Notes under the pieces: model-generated
The model's input: the letters and a program-made list of their open reading frames with translations, nothing else
The model's database searches: none
Told to the model about the DNA's origin: nothing
Shown here: positions 7,479 through 14,992 of the stretch, piece after piece
Layout of the letters: every line of letters starts with the position of its first letter
How positions within the stretch are numbered: position 1 is the first letter of the stretch
Position numbers and translations under genes: made by a program
Source: a virus
Virus record (IMG/VR): IMGVR_UViG_3300031772_007047
Location: 1 to 21,865 of that record
Reading direction: 5' to 3' (one strand)
Length of the DNA stretch: 21,865 bases

Positions 7479-8651
7479 ATGGCAAAAATTCTCTGGTACG
7501 GCGACATCCTTTCAAACACAGGATTCGCCAGAGTTACACACAGCATTCTTGAGCACTTAGCTGACACACACGAAGTTGTAGCGTTTGGCATTAACTACAA
7601 CGGAGATCCTCACGACTTACCCTTCAAGGTCTACCCTGCAGGTACTCAAAACCCATCCGATCGCTTTGGTATCGGGCGCCTACCTCAGGTAGTACAGACG
7701 GAAAAACCAGATTTTATCATTTGCTTAAACGATATCTGGGTTGTCAACCAAGTCTGGGAACGAGTTCACCTCCTCAAAGACTCGCTCAACTTTAAATTTA
7801 TTGCTTATTTTCCAGTCGACTCAGCATATTACGTAAGTTCTATGCTCGATTACATAAAGGATTGGGATTTTGCAATTACTTTTACAGTGGAGCAGGCTCA
7901 TAGGCTGATGGCTCAGGGCGTCCAACCACGACTGCTTGGAGTTGTGCCGCACGGCTTGGATCAAGGCAAGTTCTTCCCTATTGAACAAAACGAAGCCCGC
8001 AGAGCTCTACGACTCCCAGAAGACAAATTTATTGTTCTTAACGCAAATAGAAACCAACCTCGTAAACAAATTGACTTAACAATTAAAGCGTTTGTCGAGT
8101 TTGCAGTAGATAAACCTGATACCCTCCTCTATCTCCACATGAGCGAAAAAGATCTTGGATGGGACGTACACGCAATATTTGACACTGAAATGAAACGCCG
8201 GGGACTATCTTCTGACAACCGCATGATTATGACAACGGCAAATATTGACTACATTAATGCGCCACCAGATGAGTTACTAAATAAAATTTATAACGCATGT
8301 GACGTGGGAATCAATACAGCCAACGGAGAAGGCTGGGGACTAATTCCATTCGAGCACGCTTCATGCAAAAAGCCACTTGTGTTGCCTAACCACACGTCTT
8401 TTGGAGACATCTGGAAAGGAAGCGCTTTGCTTGCTGATGTTGCCGCCTGGGTATACGACAAAGACCTTAGCGTAGAGAGAGGTATTGTCGATGTTAGTGA
8501 TGCTGCCGCAAAACTAACAAAACTATACGCAGACAAATCTTTTTATAACAACGTGGCCGAGTCATGCTTCAAGGTCACGCAGAATCCTGCCTATCGCTGG
8601 GACCACATTTCTGAAGCATTCAACAAAGCCATGGAGGAGCTGAGCAAGTGA
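7479..8651 (+). CDS. Glycosyltransferase family 4-like protein (GT-B fold)
   Basis: The 390-aa product has the GT-B architecture. Its N-terminal domain starts with a beta strand and SNTGFARVTHSIL at 12-24. A linker PHGLD at 157-161 and NANRNQPRKQIDLTIKAF at 188-205 match the start of the C-terminal donor-binding domain. The donor signature GEGWGLIPFEHA at 283-294 corresponds to the GT4 E-x7-E region. It should transfer a sugar from a nucleotide donor, probably in the host cytoplasm. It is the first gene of a two-gene rightward cassette within leftward genes, and its stop overlaps the next start by GTGA. The acceptor is unknown. Confidence 0.92.
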   Translation: MAKILWYGDILSNTGFARVTHSILEHLADTHEVVAFGINYNGDPHDLPFKVYPAGTQNPSDRFGIGRLPQVVQTEKPDFIICLNDIWVVNQVWERVHLLKDSLNFKFIAYFPVDSAYYVSSMLDYIKDWDFAITFTVEQAHRLMAQGVQPRLLGVVPHGLDQGKFFPIEQNEARRALRLPEDKFIVLNANRNQPRKQIDLTIKAFVEFAVDKPDTLLYLHMSEKDLGWDVHAIFDTEMKRRGLSSDNRMIMTTANIDYINAPPDELLNKIYNACDVGINTANGEGWGLIPFEHASCKKPLVLPNHTSFGDIWKGSALLADVAAWVYDKDLSVERGIVDVSDAAAKLTKLYADKSFYNNVAESCFKVTQNPAYRWDHISEAFNKAMEELSK

Positions 8652-9733
8652 CACAATTTCATCGCTATCGCACCTATCACAACAGCGTAGCTTGTCGAGC
8701 TTTTGCTCCCACAGAGTCTGGCTTCCCCTCAGTTTTTGATCAAGCTTATGAGATAGGAGGAACGTTTACCAAAATTACATCGGGGTTACCAGCAGACAGC
8801 TTTGCTAATTTCAGCCCCTGTGTGATCCAGCACCGAGGCGCAACTCTGATCGCGTGGCGGTCACAACCCAAACACTTCGTGTTCAGACACGACATGAAGT
8901 ACTTCTATTATAACAATACTCCTACAGATATCTATATTGGTCAGATGTTAACCGATGACACAATTGTAGCTCCTCGAAAACTAATCAACAAACCACACCG
9001 ACTCAGTTACGAAGATCCTCGTATTTTTGTGTCACCCGATGACAATCTGATGTGTCAATTTGTAACAAGTACTTACGCAACAAAGTGGGACACAACAAAA
9101 CACAAAATTATAAAAACACCGAAAGTTTGTACAGGAGCTGTAGATGAATTTGGGAACTTAGTCGATAAATTTTATCCACCAATAGGACTTAACTTAGAGG
9201 AAGGTAAAGCGGAGAAGAACTGGTGTTTCTTTTCTGATTTTCAAAAACTAAGGCTTCTTTATTCAACACAACCAATCGTCATCAAAACGCCAGGCGAGTC
9301 TGACAAAATTATCGACTCGTCTTGCTTGAAACAAGTGACTGGTGAGCACCCAACATTTAACTCAACAGCACCAATTCTTGTAGAAGACGAATGGTTGGTT
9401 TTCTATCATTGGAAGTTCATGGCTCACGAGATTGATAGACGTCCTTATCTGATGTACGGCCTTGGTGCTTACACATTAGATAAAGACTTAACTCGCGTCA
9501 CGAAGATGCTCAATGAACCTCTTTTTATAGGTTCTACAAACGATGACCTAGTTACGTGGACTGACCCCGTAGGTAACGACATCTCGAACCAACCAGCTTG
9601 TATCTTGCCTTTCGGTTGTTTTATGGATCAAAACGAAGATTTAGTTATGTCACTAGGCGTGAACGACTACTTCATGGGTATTTTTAGAACACCTGTGCTC
9701 AACGTGCTCTCGTTACTAGAACCTGTTGGGTAA
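8648..9733 (+). CDS. GH130-like five-bladed beta-propeller protein (glycosidase/phosphorylase-like)
   Basis: The 361-aa product shows blade motifs of the GH130/GH43/GH32-like propeller group: FSPCVIQHRGATLIAWRS at 55-72, EDPRIF at 122-127, EKNWCFF at 189-195, and STAPILVEDEWLVFYHWK at 239-256. Known GH130 enzymes are mannoside phosphorylases or hydrolases, but the specific catalytic activity cannot be read here. The start is GTG, overlapping the GT4 stop (GTGA), with AGGAG upstream at a good distance. Pairing with a GT4 enzyme suggests building and trimming of one glycan. It ends 3 bases before the convergent leftward gene. It could be a binding propeller without catalysis. Confidence 0.65.
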   Translation: MTQFHRYRTYHNSVACRAFAPTESGFPSVFDQAYEIGGTFTKITSGLPADSFANFSPCVIQHRGATLIAWRSQPKHFVFRHDMKYFYYNNTPTDIYIGQMLTDDTIVAPRKLINKPHRLSYEDPRIFVSPDDNLMCQFVTSTYATKWDTTKHKIIKTPKVCTGAVDEFGNLVDKFYPPIGLNLEEGKAEKNWCFFSDFQKLRLLYSTQPIVIKTPGESDKIIDSSCLKQVTGEHPTFNSTAPILVEDEWLVFYHWKFMAHEIDRRPYLMYGLGAYTLDKDLTRVTKMLNEPLFIGSTNDDLVTWTDPVGNDISNQPACILPFGCFMDQNEDLVMSLGVNDYFMGIFRTPVLNVLSLLEPVG

Positions 9734-9736
9734 GTC

Positions 9737-10267
9737 TCAACTTTTTTCTTCTTTTTCGATGGTCGACCACACAACCATCGAGGCATCTTCTAGTAACGAA
9801 TATATAGTAGGAGCGTCTTCAAAGCTGTTCATTAGCTCACGTATACAGCGGTCAGCGCCAGCTAGCAACAAACCTCGGCGATCTAAGCCATCTGTAATTT
9901 GCCTGACCACTTGAATGTGAGAACGAATTTCTTTTTGAAGAACAGCAATTTTAGTTGCGGCTGTTGCGTGGTCCAACATGCCCGTAAGGGTCATTTGCCT
10001 TACGTTGTGCAGGTCGATCTTTAAAGAGTCAATCTCAATAAGAAGTATCTTACGAAGATCTTCCTTGGGATACTTTTCCTGCACCCAGGCCGTAAGATCA
10101 GAAATTGAACCTGTATAACTTGGCTTTAAAAACCGAGCATATAGATAAGCCTCAATATCACTCGCGGCATTTTTTGCGTAGTGTTTAAACGCATCCTGCT
10201 GAGACTTGTCTAAGGAACTAAGCCAAGTTCCAACAAAAGTTGAATCTCCAATAGTTGATTTAATCAC
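9737..10267 (-). CDS. Helical protein, 176 aa, unknown (virion or packaging accessory)
   Basis: The product is largely alpha-helical and charged, with predicted helices around KSQQDAFKHYAKNAASDIEA and a long helix containing IDSLKIDLHNVRQMTL, ending in an acidic Lys/Glu tail. The start is GTG, forming a GTGA overlap with the stop of the preceding gene; the next in-frame Met lies far inside. It is the last gene of the leftward structural operon before the rightward cassette. Size and helicity would allow a small terminase or a neck component, but no motif supports either. Confidence 0.8.
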   Translation of the reverse strand: MIKSTIGDSTFVGTWLSSLDKSQQDAFKHYAKNAASDIEAYLYARFLKPSYTGSISDLTAWVQEKYPKEDLRKILLIEIDSLKIDLHNVRQMTLTGMLDHATAATKIAVLQKEIRSHIQVVRQITDGLDRRGLLLAGADRCIRELMNSFEDAPTIYSLLEDASMVVWSTIEKEEKS

Positions 10268-11001
10268 GCAAACATTCGTGTGCCGGCGAGAGCCGTATTA
10301 ACTCCAAACTGTTTTAAAGCTAACTGACCTTTGGTAGCCGCTTTTGTTCGTGCTAAGTCACCAAGTGTCCGCACTTTGTCTAACTGAGCTGCATTTTCAA
10401 ACTGCTGGGCACCCAAAGCCAACAAACCTTCATTTTGTGCGCGAGTTTGAGCAATTTTATTAAGCGTTTCAGCTTGGTTTTTAGCTACGTCACCACGCAG
10501 CTCCTCTTGAAACGAACGAACTTTAATGTTTGTAGTGCCAAGTTGATTGGCAAGTTGATTTTGTCCAGCCAGAGATGCTGAACCAGCTTGTGCTAGAAAC
10601 TGAGGTGCTTGAAGCTCCGTGGCCAACTTAGCTTGACCTAAGCCATATAGAGTGTCGAGGCCCTTGCCAGATGCGTAACCAGCTACAGAAGATTGCAGCT
10701 GAGCATCCTTTTGAGCCCTCTGGAGTGCTTCAGTCAATATACTTAATTGAGCCGAAGCTTTAGTCGTAGCTTCTTGCCCAACTGCACCAGCTAAAGCGCC
10801 CTGAAGCAGGCTCACTCCCTGAAAAGCAGCAGTCAGAGGGTTGTTTTGCGCAGCCAATTGCGCTGCATATTGCGCGTAAGCATCAGTAGATTGACTGCCG
10901 CTGCTTTTTTTACCTCCAAGAAGAGAAGGTAGTAAGCTCCCACCGACACCTGTGGCTAAGCCTCCAAGAACTGCTGGTAGAAGAACTGCTGGTAACGCCA
11001 T
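10264..11001 (-). CDS. Putative DNA-ejection / internal virion protein (245 aa)
   Basis: The N-terminus is hydrophobic and Gly/Leu-rich for about 30 residues (MALPAVLLPAVLGGLATGVG), then a Lys/Ser linker (GGKKSSGSQSTD), then a long Ala/Gln/Leu helical region with coiled-coil-like spacing to the end. Internal ejection proteins of short-tailed phages such as P22 and T7 commonly combine membrane-active segments with helical bodies, which is the basis for the call. It is the third of three adjacent genes with the same arrangement. A tandem 15-base repeat lies in its hydrophobic start. It could instead be a small tape-measure-like or neck protein. Confidence 0.6.
   Translation of the reverse strand: MALPAVLLPAVLGGLATGVGGSLLPSLLGGKKSSGSQSTDAYAQYAAQLAAQNNPLTAAFQGVSLLQGALAGAVGQEATTKASAQLSILTEALQRAQKDAQLQSSVAGYASGKGLDTLYGLGQAKLATELQAPQFLAQAGSASLAGQNQLANQLGTTNIKVRSFQEELRGDVAKNQAETLNKIAQTRAQNEGLLALGAQQFENAAQLDKVRTLGDLARTKAATKGQLALKQFGVNTALAGTRMFA
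10966..10995. repeat. Tandem 15-bp direct repeat in the start of the 245-aa gene
   Basis: AAGAACTGCTGGTAG and AAGAACTGCTGGTAA lie head to tail and match at 14 of 15 bases. On the coding (minus) strand they duplicate the hydrophobic peptide unit LPAVL. The copies keep the frame, as expected from slippage in a repeat-tolerant segment. Confidence 0.85.
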
Positions 11002-11003
11002 GA

Positions 11004-11627
11004 TTAACTAATGGTGGATGAAGGAGTACCAAAGCTGGATCGACCTTGGCCGGCAAGAGAAGCGCCGCCTTGAAGAACATTGGGATTAGGCATACCAGCG
11101 GTATAAGCCAGTTGCATCATCCCTAAACCAAGCGTGGCATCTCGATTAATTTGCGCTTCAGTGATGCCACGCCACGCGGCAATCGTATCACCCTCGATCT
11201 TTCGGCGAGTTAGTTCACGGGTCTGCTCCATACCCGCAATACGATTAAGCTCTTGGGATCGCTCCCAGTTTGCTTGATCGATTGAAGCCCGATCAGCATA
11301 TAGCCGCGGGTCTAAGTTAGCGAGTGCAATTTTTGCTTGAAGCTCGTTAGACCCCTTGAGCTGCTCCAGTAAAGCGGCTGCTTGAGCTCCACCAGCTCCC
11401 GACTGCAAGCGAATTTGCTCTAAAGCAAATCTTGCTTTTTCACGCTCAAGCGCTAAGTCACGCTGAAATTGAGAATTTTTTGCAAATTCTTCAGCTTTAC
11501 GCTGATTAATTTTTTCTTCAGGGGAGTCTCCGCCAAAAGCACGCTCTAGAGCAATAGCCCCCGCAGTAGTGACACCTACCCCAAGAGCATTCTTTAACAG
11601 GCCCGCAAGCATCGGATTTATTGCCAT
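11004..11627 (-). CDS. Putative DNA-ejection / internal virion protein (207 aa)
   Basis: A hydrophobic Gly/Ala-rich N-terminus (LAGLLKNALGVGVTTAGAIA) is followed by a long charged helix (about residues 38-75, rich in Glu, Lys, Arg and Gln). A further helical body contains an aligned ARG/ASN/GLN-rich section, and the tail is Gly/Ser-rich. The layout matches its two neighbours. It starts at ATG 11627, 5 bases after the preceding stop, and is followed 2 bases later by the next gene, so all are one transcript. The role is inferred from composition and context only. Confidence 0.6.
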   Translation of the reverse strand: MAINPMLAGLLKNALGVGVTTAGAIALERAFGGDSPEEKINQRKAEEFAKNSQFQRDLALEREKARFALEQIRLQSGAGGAQAAALLEQLKGSNELQAKIALANLDPRLYADRASIDQANWERSQELNRIAGMEQTRELTRRKIEGDTIAAWRGITEAQINRDATLGLGMMQLAYTAGMPNPNVLQGGASLAGQGRSSFGTPSSTIS

Positions 11628-11632
11628 TTCTC

Positions 11633-12148
11633 TTACATCCCCTGCGCGACAGTTTGAAGCGATGGATCAATATTAGGACGGGATAAGTAACTTTGGAGAA
11701 ACTGCTGTGCCACACCGGATGAAGCTTGAGCTCCCGTGCCAGCAGCTTGAGCAATAGCAGGAATAGCTGCGACAGGAATCGCAACTTGGGCCCTGGCTAA
11801 CTCACGAGCACCAGCTTCATCAGCAGAGATCCGAAGCTCAGCTTCGCGCTCATTAACGATGTCTTGAGCGTCTAGCAAAGGAAGGTTACCACCCAAGCGA
11901 TTAAGTACCGAACGACGCATATTTTCACCAGCAACAAATTTCTCAATTTCCTTGACGTCTTGCAAGGTAATCATGTATTTGCTACCAGAAGTCCCCTGCG
12001 GAGTAGGTGACTCCAACGCCCCGGTGGCCGCTTGAGCAAGCCCCATACCTCCGGCAACAAGAAGGCTACCAAGCACCTCTTGAAGCAATCCTCCTGGCGT
12101 AAGACCGCCTAACTTACCAATAGCAGCAGCGGGAATAGGCGTTGCCAT
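11633..12148 (-). CDS. Putative DNA-ejection / internal virion protein (171 aa)
   Basis: The N-terminal roughly 45 residues are hydrophobic and Gly/Ala-rich (PGGLLQEVLGSLLVAGGMGL), followed by a soluble helical domain (VKEIEKFVAGENMRRSVLN, AQDIVNEREAEL). A second Ala-rich hydrophobic stretch at about 120-148 (VAIPVAAIPAIAQAAG) could also insert in a membrane. It is the first of three adjacent genes with this plan. Membrane-active segments plus a helical core are compatible with an ejection protein. Spacing to its neighbours is 3-5 bases, so they are co-expressed. Confidence 0.6.
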   Translation of the reverse strand: MATPIPAAAIGKLGGLTPGGLLQEVLGSLLVAGGMGLAQAATGALESPTPQGTSGSKYMITLQDVKEIEKFVAGENMRRSVLNRLGGNLPLLDAQDIVNEREAELRISADEAGARELARAQVAIPVAAIPAIAQAAGTGAQASSGVAQQFLQSYLSRPNIDPSLQTVAQGM

Positions 12149-12151
12149 TAG

Positions 12152-12391
12152 TTAATAACCTCCAGGATTGTCGTATTTAGTCCCACTTAAGGGCTTCTTA
12201 ATTAATTTTATAGGATCTTGCTGATTGTCGGCACTTATACCAAGCTCAAGCTGTTGAGGTGACGGGTAAGCACTTGTTTGAGGAAAGTTGCTCTCTATGT
12301 AAAGACGCATAAACGTATTAGCATCTAGCTCTGGAGAAAGTTTACGAACATCTCGCTCTTTAAGTTGTTGTTGACGAGCGTTTAATTCCAT
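12152..12391 (-). CDS. Small polar protein, 79 aa, unknown
   Basis: The product starts MELNARQQQLKERDVRKLSP, a charged helix, and continues with NTFMRLYIESNFPQ and a Pro/Gln/Ser-rich part ending GTKYDNPGGY. Its ATG shares one base with the stop of the preceding gene (TAATG), and it is followed after 3 bases by the first putative ejection gene. No family is recognised. A minor structural component is plausible from position. Confidence 0.75.
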   Translation of the reverse strand: MELNARQQQLKERDVRKLSPELDANTFMRLYIESNFPQTSAYPSPQQLELGISADNQQDPIKLIKKPLSGTKYDNPGGY

Positions 12392-12888
12392 TAGCTCAGT
12401 TGCTGATAAGCACGAGAAGGCTCGATGCCGTTAGAAGATGGTGCGTTTAAAACGCTGTAATTAGAACCAAGATTTGGAGTATCGTACTCAAGAGGACGTT
12501 GTGAAGAAAGACGATCTGATTCTTCGTCTTCTTGCTCAGCAAGTTGCTCCAAAAGCATCATGATCAAATCATATTCTTCAGGGTCTAAAGACGAGATTAG
12601 CTCCATGAGATAAGCATCCTCGTGGGGCCTTTCTGGCTCAGTGCGGAGACGAGATGCCAGCTGAGCTTTTTGCATCGGCATCGTGTTATCTGGGTACCCG
12701 TTCAATGAACGAGTAGCACCTGTATAAAACCCATCTCCCTCCATCCCAGGCATCGGAGGGAGTCCTTGACTGTAACGACGAACAATTTGAGCCGTAGCGG
12801 GAGTAGCTGCCGCCATCTCCGCAGGAGTTTGCGGAACAGGAAGTCCAAGAATCCGCGCAGCTAATTCGTAATCGGCTTTAGAAAACAC
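12391..12888 (-). CDS. Pro/Met/acidic protein, 165 aa, unknown
   Basis: The N-terminus (FSKADYELAARILGLPVPQT) looks like a short helical domain. Next come a Pro/Ala/Met-rich linker, an acidic helix (LDPEEYDLIMMLLEQLAEQE) followed by DEESD, and a Ser/Asn-rich tail. The start is GTG at 12888, lying within the last codons of the HTH gene (11-base overlap). No ATG exists near the N-terminus. The acidic helix might mediate protein-protein contacts, for example as a scaffold or chaperone for the neighbouring virion proteins; this is inference. Confidence 0.75.
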   Translation of the reverse strand: MFSKADYELAARILGLPVPQTPAEMAAATPATAQIVRRYSQGLPPMPGMEGDGFYTGATRSLNGYPDNTMPMQKAQLASRLRTEPERPHEDAYLMELISSLDPEEYDLIMMLLEQLAEQEDEESDRLSSQRPLEYDTPNLGSNYSVLNAPSSNGIEPSRAYQQLS

Positions 12889-13150
12889 CGGACACCACCA
12901 CGGCTAGTTCTTCTATCTTACCTTGTATCTTTAAGATATCGCCAGGATCACAACTGAGAGCCATACACAGTTTTTCTAAAACGTCTGGAGATGGTATGTA
13001 CACAGGATCTTTATATATATTTCGTGTAGTTGTAGGAGATAGATCCGCTAACTTGCTTAAAGCAAAAGACGAAAGTTTTTTCGAATCTAGAATCAACTTA
13101 AGATTATTGACTAAGCAACCACTGGCTGTGCGAGACGAATAAAAAGGCAT
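12878..13150 (-). CDS. XRE/Cro-type helix-turn-helix regulator (HTH_26-like)
   Basis: The 90-aa product contains a Cro/C1-type domain. It starts around NNLKLILDSKKLSSFALSKL at 15-34 and continues through LSPTTTRNIYKD (recognition region) and SPDVLEKLCMALSCDPGDIL. The last segment is the classic closing helix pattern of XRE proteins. It should bind a DNA operator as a dimer. It is embedded in a structural operon between a YkgJ gene and virion-type genes, so it may set the timing or level of late genes, but no operator could be identified. The start is the ATG at 13150, one base after the YkgJ gene stop. Confidence 0.85.
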   Translation of the reverse strand: MPFYSSRTASGCLVNNLKLILDSKKLSSFALSKLADLSPTTTRNIYKDPVYIPSPDVLEKLCMALSCDPGDILKIQGKIEELAVVVSGVF

Positions 13151-13151
13151 T

Positions 13152-13517
13152 CTACTTAAACTTAGCTATGTCTATCATAAATTGAGGATCTAAATTATAC
13201 GTAGAAATTAAATTATTACACGCAGATGCTGTTAACGCGTACACAGTATTAACTTCGCTATTTAACTCTAGAGCAATCTCTTTACTTATTTGTTTTACAT
13301 TGCAAAGTAAAGGTCTAGAGGAGTAGATAGTACATAAATTATCTTTTAACATATTACAGCAACCTGAGTCATCCCAAGAGTAAGGAAAAGATGCTGCTGC
13401 TCTATAAAGTATAGACTCTTTAGGATAAGTTAACGCTTCAGCATGTATCCTGCTAACGCTGCGACAACACAACGAACAACCTGTGCAAGGAAAATCGCCG
13501 TCAAAAACAATAGACAT
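13152..13517 (-). CDS. YkgJ-family cysteine-cluster protein
   Basis: The 121-aa product carries the YkgJ/CxxCxxCC pattern: C11, C14, C17, C18 (FPCTGCSLCC), then CC at 53-54, C62 and C72 in the LCTIYSSRPLLC segment. The family is thought to bind a metal, zinc or an iron-sulfur cluster, with no settled activity. It lies directly after a methyltransferase gene (stop at 13519) and before the HTH gene, one base away on each side, so the three are co-transcribed. Association with methyl or sugar transfer is a possibility from position. Confidence 0.88.
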   Translation of the reverse strand: MSIVFDGDFPCTGCSLCCRSVSRIHAEALTYPKESILYRAAASFPYSWDDSGCCNMLKDNLCTIYSSRPLLCNVKQISKEIALELNSEVNTVYALTASACNNLISTYNLDPQFMIDIAKFK

Positions 13518-13518
13518 A

Positions 13519-14208
13519 TCAAACGTCCGCCAAAACTAAACCATTACTGATATTTACTAAGCCAGTGCCAGAGAAATGCCCAAACGAAGTTAAATCAATT
13601 TTGGGGCTTTGGATTTGCCGCCACAAAGGCATTTCAGATGTAAATCGAATATCGTCTAACAATAAAAAACGAGGTTTACTTGAAAAAGAAAGAGCTGAAA
13701 GCTTGTTAAGAAAACTTCTCTCAAATGACCCGTCTTTGGGCCCATCACACATAATAAAATCAGCATTTAGTAATAGATCTTTATGCCTATTAAATGTATC
13801 TTGATGTTGTAAATTCTCTAAATATTGAGTCAAGCGACCACCGTTATCTACGAAATCAGAGTCTCTTAGATAAGTAGTTGAAAACTCACCCCAAGAAGTC
13901 AAATCAAAAGTTGTTACTTTTGCATTAGGTGCGTAATCAAGCATTACCCGTGTACCGGTACCGTAATGAGTGCCGATATCTACAATGCTGTTAAGAGCAG
14001 AACTATCATCTAATGCACTAAGTAAACCAGACAGCAGACGATAGTGATCACCAGGAAAAGCATTAGCAAAAGGATTGTCGATGTCTAGACGCGTTTTTGC
14101 TGCAAAAAAAACAGCTTTACAAACTAACGACCAATCCAAAAAATTCTGGGCTGCTGCGTCATCATCTACAGACCAGCAAGCCGATTCAATAACGTGACGA
14201 ACAAGCAT
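13519..14208 (-). CDS. Class I SAM-dependent methyltransferase (Methyltransf_24-like)
   Basis: The 229-aa product has the Rossmann motif I SIVDIGTHYGTGT at about 74-86, an acidic motif II region (VTTFDLTSWG), ADFIMCDGPKDGSFE at 149-163 and a strand ending in LLLDDIRF at 182-189. These are the marks of the cephalosporin-hydroxylase/O-methyltransferase-like group. It probably methylates a sugar or small molecule; no substrate can be read. It sits next to the GT2-like gene (stop at 14210, start at 14208), which supports a glycan role. DNA methylation is less likely because no NPPY or DPPY motif is present. Confidence 0.82.
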   Translation of the reverse strand: MLVRHVIESACWSVDDDAAAQNFLDWSLVCKAVFFAAKTRLDIDNPFANAFPGDHYRLLSGLLSALDDSSALNSIVDIGTHYGTGTRVMLDYAPNAKVTTFDLTSWGEFSTTYLRDSDFVDNGGRLTQYLENLQHQDTFNRHKDLLLNADFIMCDGPKDGSFERSFLNKLSALSFSSKPRFLLLDDIRFTSEMPLWRQIQSPKIDLTSFGHFSGTGLVNISNGLVLADV

Positions 14209-14209
14209 G

Positions 14210-14980
14210 TTAAAAACCTAAGTGCTTACGGCGGACAAACTCTAGATCGTATGTGGTGAAATCTATTGGAAGCTCAGAAACATTGAAAGGTGTCTTATAA
14301 GTCTCGCCTTCGACATGTGCTTGCCACGCCTCGCTCCATTTCATATGGAGGTACTTCTTATTAAGCTCGTGCGCTACGTGGACAGCTGTCTGAAGTTGTG
14401 GCTCAGATCGCCAAGTTTGAGAGCCGTCTGAATAATCTTTACGTGAACCGTGGTAGTACTCGTGATCCAAATTTAAAACTCGTTTTAAATCATCGTGTAT
14501 AAACCTCATTCCATAATCCATATCTTCACAGTATCCCGGATATAAATTTTCATCAAATAAACCATACTTAGTCACAACCCAATCTTTTAACAAAAAGATA
14601 TCCCAACCCCCACCGGATCCATGGACAATTCCAATCTCTTCATCCTGGGCTTTCTCATTCATTTCTTGGAGAAACCCAGGCTCAAACATAATGTCGTGAT
14701 TGGAGATAACCCAATATGGCGCCCGCATAAAGCATTTAATAATCAAGTTCCATGCGCCAGAGCACCCAACATTTGCTGGCATATGCGTAACGTGAATCTG
14801 TTTTACAAACGGATTCGACAACTTACGAACACTTTCTACCGCGTCCGTAATCTGACCCCTACCGTTGTTGTTAAATACGACAAAATTATCGACTGGATAG
14901 TCAATGCTCATAAAGAGCCTGTGTAACCAGTAAGGGTTATTAACAATCGCTGTACCCAATACAGGGATAGATTCGCGCAT
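14210..14980 (-). CDS. Glycosyltransferase family 2-like protein
   Basis: The 256-aa product has a GT-A fold pattern. The N-terminal strand IPVLGTAIVNNPYWLHRL leads to VVFNNNG, then the GT2-like PANVGCSGAWN at 68-78 and the metal-binding region SNHDIMFEPGFL at 93-104, where HD replaces the usual DxD. Later LYPGYCEDMDYGMRFI at about 151-166 carries the ED catalytic-base pattern of rhamnosyl/GT2 enzymes. It should transfer a sugar to a surface or virion glycan. The ATG at 14980 follows the NrdR-like gene stop by 12 bases. The acceptor is unknown. Confidence 0.85.
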   Translation of the reverse strand: MRESIPVLGTAIVNNPYWLHRLFMSIDYPVDNFVVFNNNGRGQITDAVESVRKLSNPFVKQIHVTHMPANVGCSGAWNLIIKCFMRAPYWVISNHDIMFEPGFLQEMNEKAQDEEIGIVHGSGGGWDIFLLKDWVVTKYGLFDENLYPGYCEDMDYGMRFIHDDLKRVLNLDHEYYHGSRKDYSDGSQTWRSEPQLQTAVHVAHELNKKYLHMKWSEAWQAHVEGETYKTPFNVSELPIDFTTYDLEFVRRKHLGF

Positions 14981-14992
14981 GGGGCTGTTACT

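Noticed and set aside
9756-9781. Hairpin TCGATGGT/ACCATCGA near the convergent junction
   Set aside because: It lies within the coding end of the leftward 176-aa gene and has no U-tract on the exit side of either strand; the T-rich run precedes it on the plus strand.
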